Positions 53,221 through 62,211 are shown, counted from the first letter of the stretch. The stretch: DNA of 64,000 bases from Mucilaginibacter mallensis (GCF_900105165.1 NZ_LT629740.1:5766001-5830000), one strand, 5' to 3'. Notes: generated by a model not told the origin, from the letters alone. Translations and numbers: made by a program.

Positions 53221-53463
53221 TCAACGCGTTTCGGAAAAGGGTTTAGAACATTTCGCTACACTTTGACCTGCTAACTTGTTGATTTAAATATTGAAAATAT
53301 CTTCATCAACACAACTCATCGACCTAATGGGCACAGAACAGGATGGTCATGGATGCCGAAATATTCAATGGAATGAAATGAATCAATTGTTAAGCCGCAT
53401 AAGATCATTCACATATCGGGAGCTTATTAAAATATTTAGAGTAGTTTTACAATAAATATTGTA

Positions 53464-54384
53464 CTAATTAAAAGATTGGCGAAACTTAAGCGGGGAGGAG
53501 CCTGTCTTGCTTTTAAACAATTTATTGAATGTTTGAGGATGGTCAAAACCTAATCCATATGCAATCTCATTCATTGTCAAGTTAGTAGTTGACAGTTTTT
53601 CTTTTGCCAGGTCGAGTACCTTGCTAATAATGAAATCTTTAGTACTTTGACCTGTTAACGTTTTCAATAAACGACTTAAATAATTTGGCGATAGATGAAG
53701 TTTGTCTGCAAAATAGGTTACTGGTGGCATACCTTCGGATGGTAATTTATTACTTTTGAAATAATCATTTAGCAATTCCTCCAGTCTGCTGACAATTTGG
53801 TGATTACTTACCTTTCGGGTTAAGAACTGACGCTGATAAAATCTATCCGCATAGGTAAACAGAAGTTCCAATTGTGCGATAATTACGTCCTGACTGAAAT
53901 TATCGATCCTCGCTTTATATTCATTTGCTATATTTTGCATGATGCTGATAAGAATTTGTTCTTCCGCATCTGAGACGTGCAACGCCTCGTTAGCCTTATA
54001 ATCAAAATATTCATAATGCCGAATCTTCTTAGCCAATGGCGTATTCCATAATAAATCCGGATGTACTAACAGCAGCCAGCCCTGATGGCTTGCTGCTGTC
54101 TCGAAAGGACCTTCAATAGATAGAACTTGCATTGGTGCCATGAACAATAAAATTCCTTCATCAAAATCCACTTCCTGCTGGCCATACTTCAAAATTGCAT
54201 GGAAGCTCTTCTTTAATGCTACACTGTAAAAGTTATGGACGATTGCCCGGGGCGCTTGCTTAGGCTTAAAAGGCATGTCTTCAAACCTGACCAAACTCAC
54301 CAGCGGGTGCAAGGGCTTGGGCAAGCCTAGTATCCGGTGGTATTCCGAAATGGTTTTAATATGTAACGGTGTGGGTTGGCTCAT
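53464..54384 (-). CDS. AraC family transcriptional regulator
   Basis: A 306-residue regulator. The C-terminal about 100 residues have two helix-turn-helix motifs: PPVTYFADKLHLSPNYLSRL and MNEIAYGLGFDHPQTFNKLF, with the ending TGSSPLKFRQ. The N-terminal domain, about 200 residues, is cupin-like (FHAILKYGQQEVDFDEGILL). It faces the NmrA-type gene upstream by 19 bp on the same strand, so the two may be cotranscribed and functionally linked. The effector is unknown. Confidence 0.93.
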   Translation of the reverse strand: MSQPTPLHIKTISEYHRILGLPKPLHPLVSLVRFEDMPFKPKQAPRAIVHNFYSVALKKSFHAILKYGQQEVDFDEGILLFMAPMQVLSIEGPFETAASHQGWLLLVHPDLLWNTPLAKKIRHYEYFDYKANEALHVSDAEEQILISIMQNIANEYKARIDNFSQDVIIAQLELLFTYADRFYQRQFLTRKVSNHQIVSRLEELLNDYFKSNKLPSEGMPPVTYFADKLHLSPNYLSRLLKTLTGQSTKDFIISKVLDLAKEKLSTTNLTMNEIAYGLGFDHPQTFNKLFKSKTGSSPLKFRQSFN

Positions 54385-54403
54385 CAGGTAGTTTACTTAA
54401 GTT

Positions 54404-55270
54404 CTATAAGTTTAATAACAACTTCAACCCTGATTTCAGGTCTACTGGCTTACGCCCTAATGCTTCCTCTAAATCGGTGCTGACCGTGCTTCCTTGTCCA
54501 TTTGCAATATCAGTATAAAATGGCGCTATCATCTCCAGTGCGTGCTCTGGCACACCTTTAGTTCTGGCTTCGGCTATGTAAATATCCATCGTCAAAGGTG
54601 TGTAAGTAACGGTTTTTCCGCAAAGTTCACTGAGTGCATTGGCTACATCTTCAAAAGAATAAGTACGGGTATTGGTAAAATTAAAGATTCGGCTGGCGCA
54701 ATTATCGGTTGATAAAACATTGCCGATAGCTTCCGCCTCATCACTTCTAAGGGCGTAAGATACTCTTCCATCGCCCGCAGGTAAGTTAATGCCTTTTTCC
54801 AGCACATCTTTGCCCAACATATACCCTGCCATTGAATCCATATATAATACATTTCTGAAAATAAGATAATTCATACCACTGCCGATAATAAGATCTTCTG
54901 TCTCGAAATGCGTCCGCATTATATTATTGACCAAAGTTTCTCTATCCTTAAGGCAATTACTTGTATAGGCCAGGCACTTAACGCCAGCACCTTTTGCGGC
55001 ATCAGTTACGTTGCGGTGCTGCTCTACAAGCTTACTCGTATCTAACCCGGACACAAGAAGTACTTTGTCAATTCCTTTCATCGCTTCATCCAGCGAATGG
55101 CGGTTGTCATAATCACCGATCCGTACATCAATACCTTTTGCTTTTAAAGCGGTAGCCTTATCTTCATCTCTTACCAAAGCAGCAATCTGATTGGACGATA
55201 TACCATTTTTCAACATTGTTTCGATGACTATGCCTCCCATTTTACCGGTAGCTCCTGTAATTAATATCAT
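54404..55270 (-). CDS. NmrA-like NAD(P)-binding reductase
   Basis: A 288-residue atypical SDR (NmrA/QorB type), using the ATG at 55270. The N-terminus is MILITGATGKMGGIVIETML, with the G-x-x-G-x-x-G cofactor motif; FRNVLYMDSMAGYMLG and RSDEAEAIGNVLSTDNCASR follow. Proteins of this group reduce quinones or sense the NADP redox state. It has the same general architecture as the protein at 59071. Upstream is the pirin/AraC scar. Confidence 0.88.
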   Translation of the reverse strand: MILITGATGKMGGIVIETMLKNGISSNQIAALVRDEDKATALKAKGIDVRIGDYDNRHSLDEAMKGIDKVLLVSGLDTSKLVEQHRNVTDAAKGAGVKCLAYTSNCLKDRETLVNNIMRTHFETEDLIIGSGMNYLIFRNVLYMDSMAGYMLGKDVLEKGINLPAGDGRVSYALRSDEAEAIGNVLSTDNCASRIFNFTNTRTYSFEDVANALSELCGKTVTYTPLTMDIYIAEARTKGVPEHALEMIAPFYTDIANGQGSTVSTDLEEALGRKPVDLKSGLKLLLNL

Positions 55271-55366
55271 ATGAAATATTTTTTTATACAAATTACAGGA
55301 AAGGAAAGCTGTCAAAATGAACAAAATCTTACTTTATTTAAATAAAATCTCACCATAATTACTTTG

Positions 55367-55650
55367 TCACGTAAAAATCTTGATCCCCTTATCACAAATG
55401 ATTTTTGGACAGCTTGTCAGTTCTTTCGGAACTACCCCGGAAAACTTTTTTACTTCCCTGATGAAGTGAGCCTGGTCGCTAAAGTTTTATTCAGGGTAAA
55501 GCTTGCCTTCCTTAATGTGTCCGAATGATGCCCGGAAGCGCAGAATAGAACAATAGGATTTCAGGTAAATCCCGAACTGCTTATTGAAATATCGGTTGAT
55601 CTGGCGTCTGCTCCAATGAACTTTGTCCGCCAATTTCTGGGCGAATAAAT
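55367..55650 (-). pseudogene. AraC-type regulator remnant with in-frame stop, fused to pirin
   Basis: The minus strand reads AQKLADKVHWSRRQINRYFN, then RFRASFGHIKEGKLYPE, a TAA at 55487-55489, and NFSDQAHFIREVKKFSGVVP to a stop at 55367. Together these form the C-terminal half of an AraC-family HTH domain with a single nonsense codon between PE and NF (CAA to TAA would restore it). The N-terminal domain is gone; upstream the frame runs into the pirin gene. Confidence 0.8.
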
Positions 55651-55997
55651 ATCTGCAAGGCGGTAAGCACGCCACCCTCTGGCAAAACCAACTCTTCGTG
55701 CTGAAATTTCGAACCTGCATTCATCATCATCAGTCTTTTGTTCGTAATGATCTCGACATTTCCTTCCGTGTCCTTATGTTGAACTATGCCACTACGCAGA
55801 TAGGTAAGTATCTCGTCATCTCTATGGGGGTGCATGGGTACTAAAGTACCAGGGGTAACAGTGGCCTGGTCGATCCTTCCAATGGTACCGATACCCGAAT
55901 CATCAGAGTCGGTTCCTTTGCCTGGAAAAAGGATCTCTATTCCAAACCCACCATTTTTCTTTACGATCTTTTCCTGATTTGGAATTATCTGAAACAT
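55581..55997 (-). CDS. Pirin-like protein, truncated after the N-terminal cupin half
   Basis: A 138-residue protein beginning MFQIIPNQEKIVKKNGGFGI. The pirin pattern is clear: GTLVPMHPHRDDEILTYLRS gives the metal-binding His pair, GIVQHKDTEGNVEIITNKRL, SKFQHEELVLPEGGVLTALQ. After IFIRPE the text changes to IGGQSSLEQTPDQPIFQ, which is AraC sequence read in another frame. Intact pirins have about 230-290 residues and a second cupin, missing here. It may be an active single-cupin enzyme or a fossil. It is 2 bp from the hydrolase gene stop. Confidence 0.8.
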   Translation of the reverse strand: MFQIIPNQEKIVKKNGGFGIEILFPGKGTDSDDSGIGTIGRIDQATVTPGTLVPMHPHRDDEILTYLRSGIVQHKDTEGNVEIITNKRLMMMNAGSKFQHEELVLPEGGVLTALQIFIRPEIGGQSSLEQTPDQPIFQ

Positions 55998-55999
55998 AG

Positions 56000-56905
56000 C
56001 TATTTGTTTAATTTCTCTTTTAAAAAGGCACTTGCTTCCTGCATCGCTTGTTCTCCCATCGAACCTGTCCCGAAAAATCCATGGATATTTTCATAATTTT
56101 TATAAACTGTAGGTACGCCGGCCTTTCGCAACTTTTCGGCATAAGCTTTTCCCTCATCTCTTAACGGATCGTAGTTGCAGGTAAAGATCATGGCCGGGGG
56201 CAGGCCTGAAAAATCGGCCGTGCGAAGGATCGATGCTGCTTCGAACAGGGAAGGATCGGTCACATAATTGTCCCAAAACCATTTCATGATTTCCGCGGTA
56301 AGCACATAGTCCTTCCCGTTTTCCTGGTATGACGGATAATGTGCGCTGTAATGATCTGTCACAGGGTAGGTTGCAAACTGTGCTTTCAGCGCAATGCCTT
56401 GCTTTGTTAACATCCGGGCGACGTGCAGCGCCATATAACCTCCCGCACTATCACCGGCTACTGCCATGCTTTCACTTAAACCGCTATATTCCGCAGCACG
56501 CTCATGAAGCCAGATAGCTGCCGCAACGCTGCTTTCAGGCCCTTGAGGATAAGGATGCTCAGGGGCCAGTTGATAAGCTACCGACATGACAATACAGCCG
56601 GTGTTTTTGCAGAGCTGCCGGCAAATTTCATCGTGCGTTTCCAATCCCATCAAAACAAAACCGCCACCGTGGTAATAACTGATTATAGGGAACGGCCCTT
56701 CCCCAAAAGGTATATAAATGCGAACGGGAATGGAATGATGCGTAATGGTTTTTCTGATCACATCTGCAACCTGCGTGGGGCCGGGGTCCTGCGCGGCCTT
56801 CGCCATCGCTTTCCTGGTTTCTTGCGGCGGCGCAAGGTTTAATTTGTCAAATCCGTTTTGCTTTGAGAATGCTATCGTGTCTAAAACTTCTTTTGATAAT
56901 GCCAT
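56000..56905 (-). CDS. Alpha/beta hydrolase, HSL family
   Basis: A 301-residue esterase. The HSL motif HGGGF starts at His79 (YYHGGGFVLMG); the nucleophile elbow GDSAGGYMALH holds Ser153; the acid lies in NYDPLRDEG and the His in ENIHGFFG near the C-terminus. VAYQLAPEHPYPQGPES matches the family well. It is located within the co-oriented series from 60430 to 55581 and is 23 bp downstream of an AraC gene. It may hydrolyse esters produced or oxidised by the neighbouring enzymes. Confidence 0.92.
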   Translation of the reverse strand: MALSKEVLDTIAFSKQNGFDKLNLAPPQETRKAMAKAAQDPGPTQVADVIRKTITHHSIPVRIYIPFGEGPFPIISYYHGGGFVLMGLETHDEICRQLCKNTGCIVMSVAYQLAPEHPYPQGPESSVAAAIWLHERAAEYSGLSESMAVAGDSAGGYMALHVARMLTKQGIALKAQFATYPVTDHYSAHYPSYQENGKDYVLTAEIMKWFWDNYVTDPSLFEAASILRTADFSGLPPAMIFTCNYDPLRDEGKAYAEKLRKAGVPTVYKNYENIHGFFGTGSMGEQAMQEASAFLKEKLNK

Positions 56906-56928
56906 GATCTTGTTTTTAAAAATTGGTG

Positions 56929-57903
56929 TTATGAATTATCCTCTTTGAATTTTTTTGGTTTCGCCTTAAAATATTTTTCAAACAAACGCGAGAAATGGCT
57001 CATATTCTTGAAGCCGAGCCGATAGCCCGTTTCTGATACGGAATAATCCTTGAGCAGTTTGGCGGCTTCATTCATTCTTGCACGCTGAAAATAGTTGTAA
57101 ATAGAATCGCCGAATACCTGGCGAAAAAGCATTTTCATTTTGGTGGGGCTCATGGTGATCTGTTTGGACAGATCAATCAACCGTGGTGCTACCGACAGAT
57201 CTTTAAGGATAATAGACCTAAGCTCGTACAACTTGTCGGCATCGGCCCTGTTGACAGCAACCTCGGCCTCATTAACCCTTTCGGTTATTTTAGCGAACAA
57301 CAGATAAATTAATTCAAGTGCTTTTGCCTGGTAACGCAATAAATAAAATGGCGATCCTAAAGTTATATTACTGAAATCTTTTAGCGTGCTTTCCATCTCA
57401 TCAGACATTAATACATTCAACACAAACGATGGATTGGTTAAGAGCCGATCGCGTAATGCAGCCTCCTCTCCTGATAAATGAAGTAACTCTACCAAAAGTT
57501 CACGTGCCACGTTGATGACCAAAAAGTATATCTCTTGCTGTGCGGGAAAGAATACCTCGGTAAAAAAATTACCTGTACCCAATTCGGCTTCGCATCCCGG
57601 GGCAAAAAGGTGCGTTTCCTGCTGTCCGGTTTCCAAAACGACTTTCCTGCAATCGAACTTAAGCGTCAGCATCTTAGACGGCCCCGTTGATTCCAAGCGC
57701 TTTAATGAAAACTCCTCTTTTAGTATGTAGCGATGCATACAAAGGCTCAGGCCTTCTCTCAATTTTATTTCCTGTATATAACCGTCCCCTAATGATTCCT
57801 GCAAATAAACCCGGTTTTCGGCAACAGGCATTCCAAACATTTTACCAAATGCTTCGGCAAAATGAAACCCTTTTTTAATAACAAATTCAAAAGTAACGGC
57901 CAT
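56929..57903 (-). CDS. AraC family transcriptional regulator
   Basis: A 324-residue regulator. The two C-terminal HTH motifs are RLIDLSKQITMSPTKMKMLF and VSETGYRLGFKNMSHFSRLF, ending YFKAKPKKFKED. The N-terminal 200 residues are of the type found in AraC proteins that respond to small aromatic or siderophore-like effectors, but no ligand can be named. It sits between the old yellow enzyme and the esterase gene in the same transcription direction and probably controls them. Confidence 0.93.
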   Translation of the reverse strand: MAVTFEFVIKKGFHFAEAFGKMFGMPVAENRVYLQESLGDGYIQEIKLREGLSLCMHRYILKEEFSLKRLESTGPSKMLTLKFDCRKVVLETGQQETHLFAPGCEAELGTGNFFTEVFFPAQQEIYFLVINVARELLVELLHLSGEEAALRDRLLTNPSFVLNVLMSDEMESTLKDFSNITLGSPFYLLRYQAKALELIYLLFAKITERVNEAEVAVNRADADKLYELRSIILKDLSVAPRLIDLSKQITMSPTKMKMLFRQVFGDSIYNYFQRARMNEAAKLLKDYSVSETGYRLGFKNMSHFSRLFEKYFKAKPKKFKEDNS

Positions 57904-57974
57904 GCTATTTTCTTAACAGATTGACTTTATGCTGAGTAAACGCCTTACCGTCATCAATGTTTAATGATTAAAAT

Positions 57975-59054
57975 TTACACGGTTACTTGTAGTGGCTTAT
58001 AATCCGTATAACCACGGGAACCAGGCGTGTACAGCGCCGACATGTCAGGTTGGTTCAGGTTTGCGTTTTCAGCAATTCGTTCCGGCAGATCGGGATTAGC
58101 CAGGAATGACCGTCCAAATGCGGCCAGCTCTGCTTTCCCGCTTTCCAAAGCTTTTTCGGCAGTTTCAGGTGTAAGCCCGTTACAAATAATCAATGTGCCA
58201 CCGAAAGCATCCTTTAACTGACTTAAAAAATCATCCTTTACCGCGGGAGACAACCCGATATGTATATAGGCGATTTTCAGTTTACCTAATTCCTGTGCCA
58301 AATATTTATAGGTATTGATAACCTCATCTTCCGCGTAAGCCTTCAGATCACCCATAGTAGAAAATGGTGAAAACCTGATACCGACTTTTTCATAACCTAT
58401 AGCGTCGCCAATTTCCCTGGCCAGGTTGGTAACAAATTTTGCCCTTGCCTGCACACTTCCGCCGTACTCATCGGTACGGTTGTTAAGGTTTGGGTTCAAA
58501 AATTGCTCAATCAGGTAACCGTTAGCGCCGTGAAGTTCGATACCGTCAAAGCCTGCTGCCATAGCGTTTTTTGCCGCGGTAACGTGTCCTTTGATCACAT
58601 CTTTAATGCCTTCGGTTGTGAGCGCTATTGGCTCAGAATTTTCCTGGATACCTTTTGTGTCGGTAAAAATAGGTCCGGCAGCTTTCACAGCCGCGCTGCT
58701 CACCAAATGCAGCCCGCGCGGCAGGTTATCTTCATGACCGATCCTGCCGGTATGCATCAACTGTACAAAAATCCTGCTGCCGCCTGCATGAACAGCCTCT
58801 GTAATTTTTTTCCAGCCTTCCACTTGTTCTTTTGAAAACAAGCCGGGAATACGCGGGTAGCCCAAACTTTCGGGTGTTGGCGAGGTACCTTCGGTAATGA
58901 TCAGGCCCGCGCTATTGCGCTGCCCGTAATATTCAGCCATGAGGTCGTTAGGTATGTTGTCGATGGCCCTGCTTCTTGTCATTGGTGCCATCACCAGGTG
59001 GTTCTTGAGGTTCAAGCCGTTCCTGTTGTACGGCGTCAATAATATATTTTCCAT
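57975..59054 (-). CDS. Old yellow enzyme family alkene reductase (NemA-like)
   Basis: A 359-residue FMN enzyme from the ATG at 59054; the frame extends to 59171 but MENILLTPYNRNGLNLKNHL is the normal beginning. Family motifs are VMAPMTRSRAIDNIPNDLMA, FDGIELHGANGYLIEQFLNP, NNRTDEYGGS, and FGRSFLANPDLPERI. Old yellow enzymes reduce alpha,beta-unsaturated carbonyls, maleimides and nitroesters with NADPH. It is 16 bp downstream of the NmrA gene, so the cupin, NmrA and OYE genes form one operon. Confidence 0.94.
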   Translation of the reverse strand: MENILLTPYNRNGLNLKNHLVMAPMTRSRAIDNIPNDLMAEYYGQRNSAGLIITEGTSPTPESLGYPRIPGLFSKEQVEGWKKITEAVHAGGSRIFVQLMHTGRIGHEDNLPRGLHLVSSAAVKAAGPIFTDTKGIQENSEPIALTTEGIKDVIKGHVTAAKNAMAAGFDGIELHGANGYLIEQFLNPNLNNRTDEYGGSVQARAKFVTNLAREIGDAIGYEKVGIRFSPFSTMGDLKAYAEDEVINTYKYLAQELGKLKIAYIHIGLSPAVKDDFLSQLKDAFGGTLIICNGLTPETAEKALESGKAELAAFGRSFLANPDLPERIAENANLNQPDMSALYTPGSRGYTDYKPLQVTV

Positions 59055-59070
59055 AATAGTATTTCTTAAA

Positions 59071-59913
59071 TTAGTCCAATTCGTTAATAAACTGCGGCAC
59101 CGTGTGCGCATGGCGACCAAGTATGGTCTCGAGTACCAGGGCGTTTCCGCCGGAGAACCCGTATTGATCATATTCCTTATTCATCGTGATGAGCCCTTCA
59201 CGCAGTTCTCCAGGTGGAATTTTTACCTCCTTAGCCCACTCATCAACGGGCATGTCTTTCGCCACGATCGTTTTGCCCGACTTTTTGCTCATCAGCTCCG
59301 CCAGGTCAACCCGGCTGAACATGCCCGGCGATGCCAGTTCAAACGTGCCATAGGATAAGCGTGTATCGGTCATGGCCAAAGCCGCAGCCTCGGCAACATC
59401 CCGGTAATCCACATAGGCCATTTTTGAATCTTTTGAATAGGGCATCATGATTTCGCCGCTTTGTTTGGCTGCCTGCCAGCTTTGCTGCAACATTTGCATA
59501 TACATGGCAGGTTGCAAAATGGTATAATCCATGTTTGAGCGATAAAGCGCCTCCTCTGTCGGACGCTTTTCCGCATGGTTGGCTAAGGACAAGGACGTGT
59601 GATAAACACTGGAGAATACAAATTTGGTAACTCCGGCCTCCTGCGCCGCTTTAACCATGTTCAAACCCGCTTCCACCTCCCGGTTAAATGCCGGTATGAT
59701 ATGGAAGACACCTTCGATTCCAGTGGCCGCATTTTTAAGTGTAACGGGATCATAAAGATCCCCGGTCACAAATTCATCTGCGCCATTCTCAAGGGTTTGT
59801 TTGCCTTTGTTGCCATCCTGTACCAGTGCGGTCACCTGATGGCCGTGTTTTTTTAATTGCGGTAAAACCAACCCGGCAAATTTACCGGTGGCGCCGATCA
59901 TTAATATTTTCAT
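59071..59913 (-). CDS. NmrA-like NAD(P)-binding reductase
   Basis: A 280-residue atypical SDR. The start at 59913 gives MKILMIGATGKFAGLVLPQL with the glycine-rich cofactor loop, then GVFHIIPAFNREVEAGLNMV and FVFSSVYHTSLSLANHAEKR. Family members reduce quinones or act as redox-sensing partners of regulators. It is the middle gene of the cupin-NmrA-OYE operon, with spacing of 7 bp upstream and 16 bp downstream. Confidence 0.88.
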   Translation of the reverse strand: MKILMIGATGKFAGLVLPQLKKHGHQVTALVQDGNKGKQTLENGADEFVTGDLYDPVTLKNAATGIEGVFHIIPAFNREVEAGLNMVKAAQEAGVTKFVFSSVYHTSLSLANHAEKRPTEEALYRSNMDYTILQPAMYMQMLQQSWQAAKQSGEIMMPYSKDSKMAYVDYRDVAEAAALAMTDTRLSYGTFELASPGMFSRVDLAELMSKKSGKTIVAKDMPVDEWAKEVKIPPGELREGLITMNKEYDQYGFSGGNALVLETILGRHAHTVPQFINELD

Positions 59914-59920
59914 GATAGTC

Positions 59921-60430
59921 TTACTTAATGTTATCGAGGTAGTCGGGGGGATAAACTTTTTGCCCATGTTTTTCAGCAATAGCCTGCAATTTTTTTACCG
60001 ATTCGGGATCCATCGGCGGCGGGGGAAGAAACTCGCCATAAGCAACCGGCTTGCCGATCTCTTCGAAAAAAGTCTCCAGGCCTGACGGAACTACCATACA
60101 AAGCAGATGGGCGATTTGATCAGTTTTGTTTTTAAAACTATGAACAACGCCGCCCTTGCGTATATTGACAAATGATCCCTTCTTGGCAATGTATTCACCA
60201 AATTCTGATTTGACTTCGATTTCCCCTTCAATCACATAAAATGATTCCTCGATCTGTGCATGTTCATGCGGGCCCGGGCCGCCGCCGGGCGGGACAAGCA
60301 TATCTATTACTGCAAATGCGCCATTGCTTTCAGCGCCACCGACCAGGATACGGTAATTGTCCCCAACTACAGAGAATATCTTGCCGCCCGTTGCGTCGAT
60401 GGTTATCGGACTCTTTTTCTGGTTTTCCAT
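59921..60430 (-). CDS. Cupin domain protein
   Basis: A 169-residue protein with a full cupin core: PGPHEHAQIEESFYVIEGEI gives the His-X-His-X5-Glu metal ligands, and KGSFVNIRKGGVVHSFKN has the last His. The C-terminal about 50 residues are Pro-rich (FLPPPPMDPESVKKLQAIAE) and end in a short tail. It starts the operon with the NmrA and OYE genes. Dioxygenase or isomerase activity is possible; the substrate is unknown. A group of GTCC/GGAC boxes lies upstream at 60491-60516. Confidence 0.88.
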   Translation of the reverse strand: MENQKKSPITIDATGGKIFSVVGDNYRILVGGAESNGAFAVIDMLVPPGGGPGPHEHAQIEESFYVIEGEIEVKSEFGEYIAKKGSFVNIRKGGVVHSFKNKTDQIAHLLCMVVPSGLETFFEEIGKPVAYGEFLPPPPMDPESVKKLQAIAEKHGQKVYPPDYLDNIK

Positions 60431-60490
60431 ACTTGTTTTTAGATGTAGAACAAAGTTCGCGGTACTTGGTTGTAAAAAATGATGTTCCTA

Positions 60491-60516
60491 TCGGACAATT
60501 AAATAGTCCAATCGGA
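60491..60516. promoter_or_regulatory. Triple GGAC/GTCC boxes, candidate operator of the cupin-NmrA-OYE operon
   Basis: TCGGAC (60491-60496), TAGTCC (60504-60509) and ATCGGAC (60510-60516) form an inverted pair GGAC-N9-GTCC and a second, GTCC-N4-GGAC. They lie about 60-85 bp before the cupin ATG, where a regulator such as AraC or HxlR would bind. Confidence 0.4.
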
Positions 60517-60557
60517 CTTAGTATATCGCGGAAGGGTATCACTAAACAACTCAACAG

Positions 60558-61100
60558 CTAATTAATATTAGCACGTTTTTGTCTTTCTTTAAGCGGGGGC
60601 TGGTTAAAATAATCTGTAAGTTCTAAGGAGTAGATAACGCTTGTTATCTTCCATTTTCCGTCCCTTTTGATTAACGTAAGATATTTGCCACCCCAATTTG
60701 CCATTTTGTTATCTGCCCAAAAGCTGTAATCCATACTTACCGATGCTACCGTTCCGTCTTCAACTATCCTAATGTTATCAAACTTATCTTCGGTTGATTT
60801 ATATCTGGATAAAGACCGCATAAAAGCCTGGTAACTTCCTGAAAAATAATTCCTTTTTGCAGCTTTGATCCCGTTTTTTTCAAATTCCCTGGCTTGGGAT
60901 CTTTCTTTAAGTGCTGCACACCAGGTTACCGGGCCGTCATTGAACAAACTATAAAATGCAATTGAGTCCTTTTCGATCACGTATTTACTGTACTCGTTGA
61001 TGACGTCAGTTATTTCATTCCTGTCAGCTGTCTTTTGCTGAGCATAAGCGTGCTGGGTGATTATCAAAAATACAATCGAAAGAAGTTTTATATTTTTCAT
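60558..61100 (-). CDS. Exported SnoaL/NTF2-like protein
   Basis: A 180-residue protein with a signal peptide (LLSIVFLIITQHAYA-Q). The fold is NTF2-like, of the DUF4440/SnoaL type: NEITDVINEYSKYVIEKDSI at the start, MDYSFWADNKMANWGGKYLT and LIKRDGKWKITSVIYSLEL at the end, the common final strand with WKI. Such domains bind small molecules or catalyse simple isomerisations. It is 28 bp downstream of the tautomerase gene. Confidence 0.82.
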   Translation of the reverse strand: MKNIKLLSIVFLIITQHAYAQQKTADRNEITDVINEYSKYVIEKDSIAFYSLFNDGPVTWCAALKERSQAREFEKNGIKAAKRNYFSGSYQAFMRSLSRYKSTEDKFDNIRIVEDGTVASVSMDYSFWADNKMANWGGKYLTLIKRDGKWKITSVIYSLELTDYFNQPPLKERQKRANIN

Positions 61101-61128
61101 TTGATAATGCTAATAGGTGATATTGATT

Positions 61129-61557
61129 TCAAATGGTAGCAGCGGGGATGCTGTCATTTTTCCTTTGATTATTAATGTATTTATACTCTATCGTTAATCC
61201 TTCGTAACCATAAGCATCTGCTTTCATTTCCTGGATTGCCGTATAACTTACGGGATGAATATCTCCAAGCAAGGTACCTAAGGACTTATGAACAGCCTCT
61301 ATATATTCAGCCTTATCCAACTTAAGGTTGGTAGAATCCGATATTTTAATATTAAGATGGAAACTTTTTGTTTTTAACTCCGCCAGAGATAATGAATTAA
61401 TGAACCAAAGGTGATCCGGGAGGAATGATACCGTGACTACGGTAACATCGGATTTTTTCTTTAAGACTTCTTTTGTAAGACGGCTGATCTGGGTTGCGAG
61501 TTGTTGCGCTAAAGCGGGATCTTCCTGTCCGCTTACTTTTAAATCGATTATTGGCAT
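61129..61557 (-). CDS. Tautomerase-superfamily protein
   Basis: A 142-residue protein beginning MPIIDLKVSGQEDPALAQQL, so the mature N-terminal Pro characteristic of the 4-oxalocrotonate tautomerase group is present. The first half VTVVTVSFLPDHLWFINSLS and second half FHLNIKISDSTNLKLDKAEY look like two beta-alpha-beta units, giving the longer monomer of some subgroups. It would catalyse keto-enol isomerisation in degradation of aromatic compounds or detoxification. It follows the Crp/Fnr regulator by 45 bp. Confidence 0.8.
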   Translation of the reverse strand: MPIIDLKVSGQEDPALAQQLATQISRLTKEVLKKKSDVTVVTVSFLPDHLWFINSLSLAELKTKSFHLNIKISDSTNLKLDKAEYIEAVHKSLGTLLGDIHPVSYTAIQEMKADAYGYEGLTIEYKYINNQRKNDSIPAATI

Positions 61558-61602
61558 ACTTCAATATTTTAATGAAGTACAAAATTCCGTTTAAAACTGC
61601 TG

Positions 61603-62211
61603 TTATTTATTGATGTATGTTAAGAGTTTGATCCGGCTCAGCGATTCAGGCTTTACGCCTAAGTAAGAGGCAATATGGTATTGTGAAACCCGCTGTTCGA
61701 TCCCCGGATATAATTGCAAAACACTTTCCAGCCTTTGAGCAGCCGAATGCTTTAAAAATGAGGTTTCCCGTTTACACTTCCTTATAAAGAAAGTTTCTGC
61801 GATGTATTTACCCAGCTTAAGCCATTCATTATCCCGTGAAACTAACGCCTGATATTGCTCAGAGGTGATGTAAACTACATTTACATCAGTCAGGGCCTGG
61901 ATGTTACAATTGGTAGGCAAGGACGTTAAGAAACTGGTATACGCGCTCACAAAATCGCGCTCAAAATAGAAATCGTTATTAAATTCATCGGATTCACCGG
62001 CACGTATAAACGAGCGCATTATTCCGGAAACCACGATCCCGATAAAATTGCAGGTAGTACCTTCGGTGATCAGGAAGTCTTTTTTGTTTAACAGCTTACG
62101 AAACATAACCTGCCTGAATTCCGCAACATGCCGTTCGTCCAGCCCTTCAATTCCCAAAAGCACACTGTCTAATGCGGCGCGTTCTTCAGCCAAAAGACTT
62201 TCTGTATTCAT
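61603..62211 (-). CDS. Crp/Fnr family transcriptional regulator
   Basis: A 202-residue regulator. The cNMP-binding half has FLITEGTTCNFIGIVVSGIM, and the C-terminal wHTH is RVSQYHIASYLGVKPESLSR. It is the first gene of the set with the tautomerase and the NTF2-like protein and likely regulates them. Cysteines of Fnr-type iron-sulfur binding are not present. Another Crp/Fnr protein lies 1 kb further upstream. Confidence 0.92.
   Translation of the reverse strand: MNTESLLAEERAALDSVLLGIEGLDERHVAEFRQVMFRKLLNKKDFLITEGTTCNFIGIVVSGIMRSFIRAGESDEFNNDFYFERDFVSAYTSFLTSLPTNCNIQALTDVNVVYITSEQYQALVSRDNEWLKLGKYIAETFFIRKCKRETSFLKHSAAQRLESVLQLYPGIEQRVSQYHIASYLGVKPESLSRIKLLTYINK

Noticed and set aside
53328-53456. 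42-codon open frame on the plus strand (MGTEQDGHGCRNIQWNE...)
   Set aside because: No ribosome-binding site, no recognisable motif, and it lies in decayed sequence; chance cannot be excluded.
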